A DNA stretch of 64,000 bases from Pseudomonas hygromyciniae (GTDB lineage Bacteria > Pseudomonadota > Gammaproteobacteria > Pseudomonadales > Pseudomonadaceae), in NCBI RefSeq assembly GCF_016925675.1, contig NZ_CP070506.1, positions 5,268,501 to 5,332,500 on the forward strand. Direction: 5' to 3'. This document shows positions 49,338 through 59,800 of the stretch, one piece after another. Under the pieces are notes generated by a model. It ran no database searches. It was not told where the DNA came from and saw nothing but the letters and a program-made list of their open reading frames with translations. A program made the translations under genes and the position numbers. Position 1 is the stretch's first letter, and each line of letters opens with the position of its first letter.

Positions 49338-50333
49338 TCAGGCAGTCGCCTTGTCGTCCTTCTTTAGCTTGCAGGCGGCCAGTTGTCGAGGCGCATGCCG
49401 AGGGACAGACTGCGGGAGGCCAGAACGTCCTTGATTTCAGTCAAGGATTTCTTGCCAGGTTCGGATCTTCAACAGTTCTACTTCGGTGCGCTGGATCAGG
49501 TCACCGATGTAGTAAATGTTTTCCGCCTTAAGGCAGTTAGCCGAACGTACAGTCAGTTCCAGATCGTCAACCGGGCGAAGCAGGATCGGATCGATCTCGT
49601 CTTCCTGCTCGATTACCACTGGTTCGCTGTCACCCTTGAGGTCGACGAACGCAGCCAACTGCTGTTGCAGAATGGTTGCAGCGCGGCGAATAGCCTCTTC
49701 AGGATCCAGAGTACCGTTGGTTTCCAGATCAATAACCAGCTTATCCAGGTTAGTACGCTGCTCGACACGGGCGTTTTCCACCACGTATGCGATACGGCGA
49801 ACCGGGCTGAACGAAGAGTCAAGCTGCAAGCGACCAATGCTGCGGCTTTCGTCTTCATCGCTCTGACGCGAGTCGGCCGGTTCATAACCACGACCACGAG
49901 CTACGGTGAGCTTCATGTTCAAAGCGCCGTTAGACGCCAGGTTAGCGATTACGTGATCGGGGTTAACGATCTCGACATCATGATCCAGCTGAATATCGGC
50001 AGCGGTAACCACCCCTGAACCCTTCTTCGACAAGGTCAGCGTAACTTCGTCACGGCCGTGCAGCTTGATAGCCAGACCTTTAAGGTTCAACAGGATTTCA
50101 ATTACGTCTTCCTGTACACCTTCGATGGCGCTGTACTCGTGGAGCACACCGTCAATCTCGGCCTCGACTACTGCACAGCCGGGCATTGAGGACAACAGGA
50201 TGCGCGCAGCGCGTTGCCCAGGGTGTGGCCAAAACCACGCTCGAGAGGCTCGAGTGATCTTGGCGTGGGTTGGACTGACAACCTGCACATCAATGTGGCG
50301 GGGTGTCAGGAACTCATTTACCGAAATCTGCAT
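49338..50333 (-). CDS. rpoA: RNA polymerase alpha subunit
   Basis: ATG 50333 ([19 protein letters not shown]). N-terminal assembly domain with the [22 protein letters not shown] block (broken by shifts near 50215-50245), then [32 protein letters not shown]. The C-terminal domain, which binds UP elements and activators, has [21 protein letters not shown] and, after a shift near 49455, [27 protein letters not shown]. Ends KKDDKATA at 49338-49340, 333 residues or so. Essential, so the breaks are errors. Confidence 0.96.
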
Positions 50334-50355
50334 GGATGCACCTATTTTCTAGCCC

Positions 50356-50972
50356 TTACTTGGAGTAGAGCTCGACAATCAGGCTTTCGCTGATGTCGGC
50401 GGACAGATCACTGCGAGCAGGAACGTTCTTGAAAACGCCGGACTTCTTCTCAGTGTCTACTTCTACCCATTCTACGCGGCCACGTTGGGCACACAGATCG
50501 AGAGCTTGGACAATGCGAAGTTGGTTTTTGCTTTCTCGCGAATCGCGACCACGTCACCAGCACGAACCTGGTAGGACGGGACGTTAACGGTTTGGCCGTT
50601 TACGCTTACGGATTTGTGCGATACCAGCTGACGGGATTCGGCACGAGTCGAACCAAAGCCCATACGGTATACAACGTTGTCCAGACGGCATTCGAGCAGT
50701 TGCAGCAGGTTTTCACCAGTTGCACCTTTGCCAGCAGCTTCTTTGTAGTAGCCGCTGAACTGACGCTCGAGAACGCCGTAGATACGACGGACCTTCTGCT
50801 TTTCACGCAGTTGGGTGCCGTAGTCGGACTGGCGACCGCGGCGTTGGCCGTGGATACCAGGTGCTGCTTCAATGTTGCACTTCGATTCGATTGCGCGCAC
50901 GCCGCTCTTCAGAAAGAGATCGGTGCCTTCGCGACGAGCGAGTTTGCATTTTGGACCAATGTAACGAGCCAT
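50356..50972 (-). CDS. rpsD: 30S ribosomal protein S4
   Basis: ATG 50972 ([24 protein letters not shown]). RNA-binding S4 domain [31 protein letters not shown] missing base near 50522 joins to [23 protein letters not shown] and the end SLIVELYSK, ~205 residues. S4 nucleates 30S assembly and represses the alpha operon; a possible target hairpin lies at 51842. Confidence 0.95.
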
Positions 50973-50990
50973 TCTTTACAATCTCCTGGA

Positions 50991-51369
50991 TTACACGCGG
51001 CGCTTCTTCGGCGGACGGCACCCGTTGTGCGGGATTGGCGTCACGTCGGTGATGCTGGCGATCTTATAGCCACAGCCGTTCAAAGCACGGACAGCAGACT
51101 CACGACCTGGACCTGGACCCTTGACGTTAACGTCGAGGTTTTTCAGGCCGTATTCCAGCGCAGTTGACCAGCACGTTCAGCAGCTACTTGAGCAGCAAAC
51201 GGGGTGGACTTGCGAACCGACGAACCACCAGAGGTAGCCCAAGAAAGCGCGTTACCTTGACGGTCGGTGATGGTCACGATGGTGTTGTTAAAAGATGCAT
51301 GGATGTGGGCGTGCCATCAACCACCGTCTTTTTAACTTTTTTACGAGGACGAGCAGCAGGTTTTGCCAT
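50991..51369 (-). CDS. rpsK: 30S ribosomal protein S11
   Basis: ATG 51369 ([19 protein letters not shown]). [40 protein letters not shown], then [48 protein letters not shown] to TAA 50991-50993. Shifts near 51300 and 51165. ~128 residues, platform protein of the small subunit. Confidence 0.95.
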
Positions 51370-51399
51370 GATAATTTTCCTGTCGATTCGCTGGGGCGA

Positions 51400-51754
51400 T
51401 TACTGGCGGATCGGCTTACGCGGACCTTTACGGGTACGCGCGTTAGTCTTGGTACGCTGACCGCGTACTGGAAGACCACGACGATGACGCAGACCGCGAT
51501 AGCAACCGAGGTCCATCAAACGCTTGATTTTCATGTTGATTTCGCGACGCAGGTCACCTTCAGTGGTGAACTTCGCCACTTCGCCACGCAGCAATTCAAT
51601 CTGCTCGTCGCTCAGATCCTTGATCTTAGCGGCTGGCTTACTCCAGCAACTGCGCAAATTTTCTGGCAGTAGTGCGACCAACACCATAGATGTAGGTCAG
51701 CGAGATAACAGTGTGCTTGTTATCTGGAATGTTAACGCCTGCAATACGGGCCAT
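51400..51754 (-). CDS. rpsM: 30S ribosomal protein S13
   Basis: ATG 51754 ([26 protein letters not shown]), then, after a shift near 51660, [65 protein letters not shown] and stop 51400-51402. 118 residues. Contacts P-site tRNA and the head bridge. First gene of the alpha operon proper. Confidence 0.95.
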
Positions 51755-51841
51755 TCAGTGGGCCCAAATTGACAGCTACCTACGCCCCGGAAGCCAAGAA
51801 ATAGGGCGCGAGATAATATCGCTGTAATAACAAATAATCAA

Positions 51842-51865
51842 CCCGGCAGCGCACTAGCTGCCGGG
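51842..51865 (-). promoter_or_regulatory. hairpin between rpmJ and rpsM (alpha operon leader)
   Basis: CCCGGCAGC GCACTA GCTGCCGGG is a perfect 9-bp stem. On the minus strand it is followed by TTGATTATTTGTTATT, so it could be an intrinsic terminator or attenuator. It lies in the leader where S4 regulates the alpha operon in E. coli. Confidence 0.65.
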
Positions 51866-51882
51866 CTTCAAGCGGATCACAC

Positions 51883-51999
51883 TCAGCCTTGGCGCTGTTT
51901 GTGACGCGGTTCCGCGCTGCAAATTACTCGAACAACACCTTCGCGGCGAATAATCTTGCAGTTACGGCACAGCTTTTTCACCGATGCACGAACTTTCAT
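51883..51999 (-). CDS. rpmJ: 50S ribosomal protein L36
   Basis: Intact 38-residue gene, ATG 51999 to TGA 51883-51885. [20 protein letters not shown] carries the zinc ligands CxxC, completed by the Cys in VRVICS and the His in PRHKQRQG, so it is the zinc-containing (C+) form. It follows secY by ~30 bases. Confidence 0.95.
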
Positions 52000-52027
52000 C
52001 ACCAACTCCTCGAACCTTATGGGGTAC

Positions 52028-53353
52028 TCAGCGCAACATGCCGCCGCCGTAGCCCTTCAGGTTGGCTTTCTTCATCAGGGATTCGTACTGGTGCGAAACG
52101 AGGTGCGATTGTACTTGGGACATGAAGTCCATCACAACCACGACGACGATCAGCAACGAGGTCCCGCCAAGGTAGAACGGAACGTTGGCTGCAACCACCA
52201 GGAACTGGGGCAACAAGCACACGGCCGTCATATATAGAGCACCGAACAGGGTCAAACGAGTCAGAACGCCATCAATGTAGCGCGCCGACTGCTCGCCTGG
52301 ACGAATACCCGGAATAAAGGCACCGGACTTCTTCAGGTTTTCCGCTACGTCTTTCGGATTGAACATCAACGCCGTATAGAAGAAGCAGAAGAAAATAATC
52401 CCTGCACTAAACAGCAGAATATTCAACGGCTGACCAGGAGCGATCGACTGCGAGATGTCCTGCAACCAGCCCATACCTTCAGACTGACCGAACCAGGCAC
52501 CCAACGAAGCCGGAAACAGCAATATGCTGCTCGCGAAGATAGCAGGAATAACACCGGCCATATTCACTTTCAGCGGCAAGTGGCTGGTCTGCGCAGCGAA
52601 GACCTTACGGCCCTGCTGACGCTTGGCGTAGTGAACAGCAATACGACGCTGGCCACGCTCAATGAACACCACAAAACCGATAATCGCTACTGCCAGCAAA
52701 CCGATGGCAACCAAGGCGAAGATATTGATATCACCCTGACGTGCAGACTCGAAAGACGCCCGATTGCCCTCGGAAGACCGGCGACGATACCTGCGAAAAT
52801 CAACATCGAGATACCGCTGCCAACACCACGCTCAGTAATCTGCTCACCCAGCCACATCATGAACATCGCACCAGCCACAAATGTGGTTACTGCGACGAAA
52901 TGGAAGCCAAAGTCACCAGTGAACGCTACGCCCGCCCTGCCAGACCGATGGACATGCCAACCGCCTGGACAAGAGCAAGGACGACAGTGAGGTAGCGGGT
53001 GTACTGGCTAATCTTGCGACGACCAGCTTCACCTTCCTTCTTCAACTGCTCCAGCTGCGGGCTGACGGCGCTCATCAACTGCATGATGATCGATGCCGAA
53101 ATGTACGGCATGATCCCCAGTGCAAAGATGCTCATCCGCTCCAGCGCGCCGCCGGAAAACATGTTGAACAAGCTAAGAATGGTCCCCCATTCTGTCGAAA
53201 CAGGTCTGCGAGTCGGTCCGGATTGATACCTGGAACCGGGATGTGTGCGCCTATTCGGTAGACGATAATCGCCAGGAACAGAAAACGCAGACGAGCCCAA
53301 AGTTCAGACATACCGCCTTTGCCGAGCGCTGAGAGAGCACCTTGCTTAGCCAT
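52028..53353 (-). CDS. secY: preprotein translocase subunit SecY
   Basis: ATG 53353 ([28 protein letters not shown]). Ten membrane helices, e.g. [59 protein letters not shown]-type region, [19 protein letters not shown] and [20 protein letters not shown]. Cytosolic loop [19 protein letters not shown] and the end [10 protein letters not shown] at TGA 52028-52030. ~441 residues. Shifts near 53195, 52930 and 52740. Central channel of the Sec translocon, co-transcribed with ribosomal genes as usual. Confidence 0.95.
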
Positions 53354-53790
53354 TTATTCCTCGAACTTGCCGCCAGCCGCTTCGATAGCCGAACGCGCAC
53401 CTTTGGTGGCGCTGATTCCTTGCCGATAGTGACAGCGCGAGTCACTTCACCGGACAGCATGATTTTCACACGCTGTACGTTGACGTTGATCACGTTGGCA
53501 TCTTTCAGGGTCTGCACGGTAACGATGTCGCCTTCCACTTTAGCCAGTTCGGACAAACGCACTTCTGCGCGATCCATGGCCTTCAGGGAAACGAAACCGA
53601 ACTTCGGCAGGCGACGATGCAGCGGCTGTTGACCGCCTTCAAAGCCTGGAGCGATGGTGCCACCGGAGCGGGAGGCTTGACCTTTGTGGCCACGGCCACC
53701 AGTCTTACCCAAACCGCTACCGATACCACGGCCTGGACGATGCTTTTCGCGACGGGAACCCGGCGCTGGACTCAGATCATTGAGTTTCAT
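53354..53790 (-). CDS. rplO: 50S ribosomal protein L15
   Basis: ATG 53790 ([38 protein letters not shown]), the glycine-rich L15 N-terminus. Then [18 protein letters not shown] and, after a shift near 53420, a C-terminus [11 protein letters not shown] ending one base from the secY start. 144 residues. Confidence 0.95.
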
Positions 53791-53793
53791 CGA

Positions 53794-53968
53794 TTAACCC
53801 TCGACACGCAGCATGTAGTAAGCCTTGTTGATCATCCCGATTCTCGGGAGTATCCTGGACTCCTACAGTGTGACCGATGCGACGCAGACCCAAACCCTTA
53901 ACGCACAATTTGTGGTTAGGGATGCGGCCGGTCATGCTTTTGATCAGCGTTACTTTAACGGTAGCCAT
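53794..53968 (-). CDS. rpmD: 50S ribosomal protein L30
   Basis: ATG 53968 ([31 protein letters not shown]), joined across a shift in 53836-53862 to [11 protein letters not shown] at TAA 53794-53796. ~58 residues. Present in Pseudomonas spc operons between rpsE and rplO. Confidence 0.93.
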
Positions 53969-53970
53969 GA

Positions 53971-54469
53971 TCAGAAGATCTCCTGACGCTTTTGCCACGC
54001 TTGGCGGCAATGGATTCAGGAGATTGCATAGCTTTCAAACCTTTAAAAGTGGCGTGAACCACGTTTACCGGGTTAGTCGAGCCGTAGCACTTGGCCAGAA
54101 CGTTCTGAACGCCAGCAACCTCGAGGACAGCACGCATAGCGCCGCCAGCGATGATACCGGTACCTTCAGAAGCAGGCTGCATGTACACCTTCGAAGCGCC
54201 ATGGGCGGACTTCATTGCGTACTGCAGGGTGGTGCCGTTCAGGTCAACTTGGATCATGTTGCGAAGAGCAGCTTCCATTGCCTTCTGGATCGCAGCAGGC
54301 ACTTCACGCGACTTGCCACGGCCGAAGCTAACACGGCCCTTACCATCACCAACCACGGTCAACGCGGTGAAAGTGAAGATACGGCCGCCTTTAACGGTTT
54401 TGGCTACGCGGTTAACTTGAACCAGCTTCCAATGTAGCCTTCGTCGCGCTTTTGGTCGTTATTTGACAT
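53971..54469 (-). CDS. rpsE: 30S ribosomal protein S5
   Basis: ATG 54469 ([32 protein letters not shown], joined over a shift near 54428). Then [27 protein letters not shown] and [21 protein letters not shown] second shift near 53988 restores the end EEIF at TGA 53971-53973. 166 residues. Fidelity protein of the decoding site. Confidence 0.95.
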
Positions 54470-54472
54470 AAC

Positions 54473-54822
54473 TTAGAACTCCAGCCCAGCTTCACGAGCA
54501 GCATCAGCCAGCGCTTTAACGCGGCCGTGGTACTTGAAGCCAGAGCGGTCGAAAGCCACTTGCGAGACGCCAGCGGCCTTAGCACGCGTAGCGACCAGCT
54601 GGCCAACCTAGTGGCCGCGTCGATGTTGCCAGTGGCACCATCACGCAGTTCTTTATCCAAAGTCGAGGCGCTTGCCAGGACTTTGTTGCCGTCGGCCGAG
54701 ATGACCTGGGCGTAGATGTGCTGCGACGAGCGGAACACGCAGAGACGCACGACTTCGAGTTCGTGCATTTTCAGGCGTGCTTTGCGAGCGCGACGCAGTC
54801 GAGTAACTTTTTTGTCGGTCAT
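54473..54822 (-). CDS. rplR: 50S ribosomal protein L18
   Basis: ATG 54822 ([42 protein letters not shown]). After a shift near 54608: [41 protein letters not shown], stop 54473-54475. 116 residues; binds 5S rRNA. This is the last gene, going rightwards, that contains an obvious frame error. Confidence 0.95.
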
Positions 54823-54832
54823 TTGCTATGCC

Positions 54833-55366
54833 CTACTTCTTCTTGGCTTCTTTACGACGGACGACTTCGTCCGCGTAGCGCACACCTTTGCCTTTGTACG
54901 GCTCTGGTGGACGGAAGTCGCGGATCTCGGCAGCCACTTGACCTACCAGCTGCTTATCGATGCCCTTGATCAGGATATCGGTCTGGCTAGGAGTTTCAGC
55001 GGTGATGCCTTCCGGCAGTTCGTAATCCACTGGGTGCGAGAAGCCAAGGGCCAGGTTCAAAACCGTGCCTTTTGCTTGCGCTTTGTAACCAACACCGACC
55101 AGCTGGAGCTTGCGCTCGAAGCCTTGGCTTACGCCTTGGACCATGTTGTTTACCAACGCACGCGTGGTACCGGCCATTGCGCGAGTTTGTTGATCGCCAT
55201 TGCGAGCAGCGAAACGCAGCTCACCAGCTTCTTCAACGATCTCAACGGACGAATGGATGTTCAGTTCAAGAGTACCCTTGGCACCCTTCACCGAAAGCTG
55301 TTGGCCTGCGAATTTTACTTCGACACCGGCTGGCAGCTTAACGGGGTTCTTAGCGACGCGAGACAT
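54833..55366 (-). CDS. rplF: 50S ribosomal protein L6
   Basis: Intact, 177 residues, ATG 55366 ([19 protein letters not shown]). Two L6 repeats; the C-terminal signature [24 protein letters not shown] binds 23S rRNA near the factor site. First gene of the clean part of the sequence. Confidence 0.97.
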   Translation of the reverse strand: MSRVAKNPVKLPAGVEVKFAGQQLSVKGAKGTLELNIHSSVEIVEEAGELRFAARNGDQQTRAMAGTTRALVNNMVQGVSQGFERKLQLVGVGYKAQAKGTVLNLALGFSHPVDYELPEGITAETPSQTDILIKGIDKQLVGQVAAEIRDFRPPEPYKGKGVRYADEVVRRKEAKKK

Positions 55367-55378
55367 GCTTATCCCCCC

Positions 55379-55771
55379 TTAGAACACAGTGCAAAGAACT
55401 TCGCCGCCGACACCGGCAGCGCGCGCAGCACGATCCGTCATCACACCTTTGTTGGTGGAGACGATAGACACGCCAAGACCGCCACGAACTTTCGGCAGAT
55501 CTTCAACGGACTTGTACTGACGCAGGCCTGGACGGCTAACGCGCTTCACTTCCTCGATGACCGGACGGCCTTCGAAGTACTTCAGCTCGATGGACAGCAG
55601 TGGCTTGATTTCGCTGCTGATCTGATAACCCGCAATGTAGCCTTCGTCTTTCAGGACTTTGGCAACAGCTACCTTCAACGTGGAAGATGGCATGCTTACG
55701 ACGGACTTTTCAGCCATCTGGGCATTACGGATACGAGTTAGCATGTCCGCTAACGGGTCCTGCATACTCAT
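55379..55771 (-). CDS. rpsH: 30S ribosomal protein S8
   Basis: Intact, 130 residues, ATG 55771 ([22 protein letters not shown]). C-terminal signature [27 protein letters not shown]. In E. coli S8 represses the spc operon by binding near rplE. Separated from rpsN by ~208 bases, far more than other genes of this operon. Confidence 0.97.
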   Translation of the reverse strand: MSMQDPLADMLTRIRNAQMAEKSVVSMPSSTLKVAVAKVLKDEGYIAGYQISSEIKPLLSIELKYFEGRPVIEEVKRVSRPGLRQYKSVEDLPKVRGGLGVSIVSTNKGVMTDRAARAAGVGGEVLCTVF

Positions 55772-55892
55772 GGGCTAGACGCTCCTAATACAAAAAAATT
55801 AGCCTTGCGGCTACATATGTCACCGAGAATCTCCGGGCATAAAACACACGGGCTCAGGCGAGCCGCGTATTTTAGACACACTCCGGAAATGA

Positions 55893-55916
55893 AACAAGCC
55901 CCAAAAGGGGCTTGTT
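55893..55916 (-). promoter_or_regulatory. hairpin in the rpsN-rpsH gap
   Basis: AACAAGCCCC AAAA GGGGCTTGTT, a perfect 10-bp stem with a four-base loop, symmetrical in AT flanks, followed on the minus strand by TCATTTCCGG. It looks like an intrinsic terminator or an RNase processing site in the middle of the spc operon. Confidence 0.75.
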
Positions 55917-55979
55917 CCAGATTCTAGGCCACCGGCGGTCAGTATCTTGCGATCCTGGCCACCTGGACTTCGAAAGTAC

Positions 55980-56285
55980 TTACCAGCTAGCTTTAACCAG
56001 ACCTGGTACGTCACCACGCATTGCCGCTTCACGCAGTTTGTTACGGCCGAGGCCGAACTTGCGGTAAACGCCGTGTGGACGACCGGTCAGGCGGCAGCGG
56101 TTACGCATGCGCGAGGCGCTTGCGTCACGTGGCTGCTTCTGCAGAGCTACTGTAGCTTCCCAACGCGCTTCTGGACTTGCGTTCAGATCAACGATGATAG
56201 CTTTCAGTGCTGCACGCTTCTTGGCGTACTTGGCAACCGTGAGCTGACGCTTCAGCTCGCGGTTTTTCATGCTCATCTTGGCCAT
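55980..56285 (-). CDS. rpsN: 30S ribosomal protein S14
   Basis: Intact, 101 residues. I chose ATG 56285 ([31 protein letters not shown]). This is the zinc-free long form: the [26 protein letters not shown] block has a single cysteine. Ends GLVKASW at 55980. Confidence 0.97.
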   Translation of the reverse strand: MAKMSMKNRELKRQLTVAKYAKKRAALKAIIVDLNASPEARWEATVALQKQPRDASASRMRNRCRLTGRPHGVYRKFGLGRNKLREAAMRGDVPGLVKASW

Positions 56286-56298
56286 GGTCCTACTCCAA

Positions 56299-56838
56299 TC
56301 AGTTGCGGAACGGGAATTTGAACGCACGCAGCAGAGCGCGGCCTTCATCATCGTTCTTGGCAGTGGTGGTCAGGGTGATGTCCAGACCGCGGAGAGCATC
56401 GATCTTGTCGTAGTCGATTTCCGGGAAGATGATCTGCTCTTTCACGCCCATGCTGTAGTTACCACGACCATCGAAGGACTTGGCATTCAGGCCGCGGAAG
56501 TCGCGAACCCGAGGCAGGGAGATCGACAGCAGACGATCCAGGAACTCGTACATACGCTCACGGCGCAGAGTCACTTTGACACCGATCGGCCAACCTTCAC
56601 GGACTTTAAAGCCAGCGATGGATTTCCGAGCGTAAGTCACAACGACTTTTTGACCGGTGATCTTTTCCAGGTCAGCAACAGCGTGCTCGATGACTTTTTT
56701 GTCACCGATCGCTTCGCCCAGACCCATGTTCAGGGTGATTTTGGTAACGCGCGGAACTTCCATCACGTTCGAAAGCTTAAGTTCTTCCTTAAGCTTCGGA
56801 GCGATTTCCTTCCGGTAAATCTCTTTTAGTCGTGCCAT
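56299..56838 (-). CDS. rplE: 50S ribosomal protein L5
   Basis: Intact, 179 residues, ATG 56838 ([20 protein letters not shown]). Family signature [16 protein letters not shown] and [17 protein letters not shown]. Binds 5S rRNA and contacts S13. Confidence 0.97.
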   Translation of the reverse strand: MARLKEIYRKEIAPKLKEELKLSNVMEVPRVTKITLNMGLGEAIGDKKVIEHAVADLEKITGQKVVVTYARKSIAGFKVREGWPIGVKVTLRRERMYEFLDRLLSISLPRVRDFRGLNAKSFDGRGNYSMGVKEQIIFPEIDYDKIDALRGLDITLTTTAKNDDEGRALLRAFKFPFRN

Positions 56839-56860
56839 GGTCTTATCTACCTAGCAGTGT

Positions 56861-57175
56861 TCAAGCATCAACCGCTTTTTGGGTCGACTTGAAGACACGA
56901 ATTTTCTTACCGTCTTCTACTTTGAAACCAACGCGGTCAGCCTTGTTGGTTTCGCCGTTGAAGATGGCGACGTTAGAAGCGTGCAATGGCGCTTCTTTCT
57001 CGACGATACCGCCCTGTACGCCCGACGCGGGGTTAGGCTTGGTATGACGCTTGACCAGGTTCAGACCACCAATGACCAGACGGTCATCAGCAAGAACCTT
57101 CAGCACCTTACCGCGCTTACCTTTGTCTTTGCCGGCGATCACGATGATCTCGTCGTCACGACGAATCTTTTGCAT
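56861..57175 (-). CDS. rplX: 50S ribosomal protein L24
   Basis: Intact, 104 residues, ATG 57175 ([27 protein letters not shown]), a KOW motif RNA-binding protein and assembly initiator. [15 protein letters not shown] at the end. Confidence 0.97.
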   Translation of the reverse strand: MQKIRRDDEIIVIAGKDKGKRGKVLKVLADDRLVIGGLNLVKRHTKPNPASGVQGGIVEKEAPLHASNVAIFNGETNKADRVGFKVEDGKKIRVFKSTQKAVDA

Positions 57176-57186
57176 GTCGGATCTCC

Positions 57187-57555
57187 TTACAGCACTTCTG
57201 GGGCGAGCGAGACGATCTTCATGAACTTCTCAGTACGAAGTTCACGGGTCACTGGCCCAAAGATACGGGTGCCGATCGGCTCTTGCTTGTTGTTCAGAAG
57301 AACAGCAGCGTTGCCATCAAAGCGGATAATGGAGCCATCAGCACGACGTACGCCGTGACGAGTGCGGACTACAACAGCAGTCATCACTTGGCCTTTTTTC
57401 ACTTTACCGCGAGGAATTGCTTCCTTCACGGTAACTTTGATGATGTCACCGATACCAGCGTAACGACGATGGGAGCCACCCAGCACCTTGATGCACATAA
57501 CACGGCGAGCGCCGCTGTTATCGGCCACATCGAGCATGGATTGAGTCTGAATCAT
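57187..57555 (-). CDS. rplN: 50S ribosomal protein L14
   Basis: Intact, 122 residues, ATG 57555 ([27 protein letters not shown]). [21 protein letters not shown] and the end [12 protein letters not shown]. First gene of the spc operon. Confidence 0.97.
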   Translation of the reverse strand: MIQTQSMLDVADNSGARRVMCIKVLGGSHRRYAGIGDIIKVTVKEAIPRGKVKKGQVMTAVVVRTRHGVRRADGSIIRFDGNAAVLLNNKQEPIGTRIFGPVTRELRTEKFMKIVSLAPEVL

Positions 57556-57578
57556 ATAATTTCTCCGACCCCTAGTCC

Positions 57579-57845
57579 TTAGACTTCCACAGCGCGTTCG
57601 AGAACATCAACCAATGCCCAAGACTTGGTCTTGGCCAGCGGACGAGTTTCACGAATAGTGACTTTGTCGCCGATGTGGCACTGATTGGTTTCGTCGTGCG
57701 CGTGCAGCTTAGTCGAACGCTTAACATATTTACCGTAGATCGGGTGCTTAACGCGACGCTCGATCAAAACGGTGATGGTTTTGTCCATCTTGTCGCTGAC
57801 AACACGGCCAGTCAGCGTACGGACAGTCTTTTCGGCTTCAGCCAT
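57579..57845 (-). CDS. rpsQ: 30S ribosomal protein S17
   Basis: Intact, 88 residues from ATG 57845 ([39 protein letters not shown]); an upstream in-frame GTG at 57851 would add two residues but overlaps rpm[28 protein letters not shown] is the S17 signature. Last gene of the S10 operon. Confidence 0.96.
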   Translation of the reverse strand: MAEAEKTVRTLTGRVVSDKMDKTITVLIERRVKHPIYGKYVKRSTKLHAHDETNQCHIGDKVTIRETRPLAKTKSWALVDVLERAVEV

Positions 57846-57847
57846 GA

Positions 57848-58039
57848 TCACTTACCTGCCTGCTGGTTGAGCACAGTCTTCACGCGAGCGATGTCACGCT
57901 TAACTTGCGAGAGCAGATGAGACTGCCCCAACTGGCCAGTTGCTTTCTGCATACGCAGATTGAACTGGTCGCGCAGCAGGCCGAGCAGTTGCTCGTTCAG
58001 CTGCTGTGCGGATTTTTCACGAAGTTCATTCGCTTTCAT
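57848..58039 (-). CDS. rpmC: 50S ribosomal protein L29
   Basis: Intact, 63 residues from ATG 58039 ([37 protein letters not shown]). Two-helix hairpin; [17 protein letters not shown] at the end. Its start overlaps the rplP stop by one base. Confidence 0.97.
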
Positions 58040-58452
58040 CACATCACCGTCCGTTTAACAAAGGCGGTGGCGAGCGGCAGCTTTGCAGCAGCCAGGGCAA
58101 AAGCCTCACGCGCCAGCTCTTCAGTTACACCCTCGATTTCATACAGGACTTTGCCTGGCTGAATCTGGGCTACCCAGTATTCCACGTTACCCTTACCTTT
58201 ACCCATCCGAACCTCGAGAGGTTTTTTGGAGATCGGCTTGTCCGGGAATACACGGATCCAGATCTTGCCGCCACGTTTTACGTGACGGGTCAGTGCACGA
58301 CGCGCTGACTCGATCTGACGAGCGGTGAGACGACCACGAGCTACAGACTTCAGCGCGAACTCGCCGAAGCTGACTTTGCTACCGCGCTGAGCCAGACCAC
58401 GGTTGTGGCCTGTCATCTGCTTGCGGAACTTCGTACGCTTAGGTTGCAACAT
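58039..58452 (-). CDS. rplP: 50S ribosomal protein L16
   Basis: Intact, 137 residues, ATG 58452 ([24 protein letters not shown]). [39 protein letters not shown] is the family signature. Organises the A-site region. Confidence 0.97.
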
Positions 58453-58464
58453 TTGGCGTACCCC

Positions 58465-59151
58465 TTACTTAGCAGCTTTTTTACGAGGCGCTGGTGCTTG
58501 TGGTTTCAGTTCTTCTTGGCGACCACCAATTACTTCGCCTTTGAAGATCCAAACCTTTACACCGATCACACCGTAAGTGGTGTGAGCTTCGTAGTTGGCA
58601 TAGTCGATGTCGGCACGCAGGGTGTGCAACGGCACACGACCTTCGCGATACCATTCAGTACGTGCGATTTCAGCACCGCCGAGACGACCGCTCACTTGGA
58701 TTTTGATGCCCTTGGCACCAATACGCATGGCGTTTTGCACGGCGCGCTTCATAGCACGACGGAACATTACGCGGCGCTCCAGCTGCTGAGCTACGCTCTG
58801 CGCAACCAGCATACCGTCGAGCTCCGGCTTGCGGATCTCTTCGATATTGATGTGCACAGGCACACCCATTTGCTTGGTCAGGTCCTGACGCAGTTTCTCA
58901 ACATCTTCACCTTTCTTCCCGATAACGATACCTGGACGAGCGGTGTGGATGGTGATACGTGCAGTTTGGGCCGGACGATGGATATCGATACGGCTTACGG
59001 ACGCGCTTTTTAGTTTGTCTTGGAGATACTCACGCACCTTCAGATCAGCGAACAAATAGTCCGCATAAGTCCGACCGTCTGCGTACCAGACGGAGGTGTG
59101 CTCCTTGACGATTCCCAGGCGAATGCCAATGGGATGTACTTTCTGACCCAT
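58465..59151 (-). CDS. rpsC: 30S ribosomal protein S3
   Basis: Intact, 228 residues. ATG 59151 ([25 protein letters not shown]) is the conserved start; the open frame extends upstream to 59235, which I discard. KH domain [16 protein letters not shown] and the C-domain [23 protein letters not shown]. Forms the mRNA entry pore. Confidence 0.97.
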
Positions 59152-59164
59152 CTCTTCGACTCCG

Positions 59165-59497
59165 TTACTTGTCAGCAACCTTGACAGTGATATGGCAAGA
59201 CCGCTTGACGATGCGATCAGCACGGCCTTTGGCACGCGGCATGATACGCTTCAGCGAACGCCCTTCGTTGACGAAAACGGTGCTGACCTTCAGGTCATCA
59301 ACGTCTGCGCCTTCGTTATGCTCGGCGTTGGCTACGGCCGACTCCAGCACTTTCTTCATGATCTCGGCGGCTTTCTTACTGCTGAAAGCCAACAAGTTGA
59401 GCGCTTCGCCCACCTTCTTCCCGCGGATCTGGTCGGCGACCAAGCGGGCTTTCTGGGCGGAGATTCGAGCGCCCGACAACTTAGCGGCTACTTCCAT
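59165..59497 (-). CDS. rplV: 50S ribosomal protein L22
   Basis: Intact, 110 residues, ATG 59497 ([26 protein letters not shown]). The long beta hairpin that reaches the exit tunnel is [31 protein letters not shown]. Confidence 0.97.
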
Positions 59498-59508
59498 TTC
59501 CTAACCCC

Positions 59509-59784
59509 TTAACGCTTGGCTTTCTTGTCTGCCACGTGCCCACGATAAGTGCGGGTACCGGCAAACTCGCCCAGTTTGTGGCCGACCATGTCTTCGTTAA
59601 CGAGAACTGGGACGTGCTGACGACCGTTGTGTACTGCGATGGTCAAACCGACCATTTGTGGCAGGATCATAGAACGGCGCGACCAGGTCTTAACTGGTTT
59701 GCGATCGTTCTTTTCCGCCGCCACTTCGATCTTCTTCAGTAGGTGAAGATCAATAAAAGGACCTTTTTTCAGAGAACGTGGCAC
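59509..59784 (-). CDS. rpsS: 30S ribosomal protein S19
   Basis: Intact, 91 residues, ATG 59784 ([22 protein letters not shown]). [27 protein letters not shown] and [20 protein letters not shown] are the S19 signature. Confidence 0.97.
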   Translation of the reverse strand: MPRSLKKGPFIDLHLLKKIEVAAEKNDRKPVKTWSRRSMILPQMVGLTIAVHNGRQHVPVLVNEDMVGHKLGEFAGTRTYRGHVADKKAKR

Positions 59785-59800
59785 TGTCGTATCCCTCTAT

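Noticed and set aside
51842..51865. The rpmJ-rpsM hairpin as the end of the spc operon with an independent alpha promoter
   Set aside because: No convincing promoter is visible between the stem and rpsM, so I list it only as a possible regulatory hairpin.
6334..54822. Mass pseudogenisation or reductive evolution
   Set aside because: Essential genes are broken as often as others, the shifts are mostly single bases in homopolymers, and repaired frames give full-length conserved proteins.
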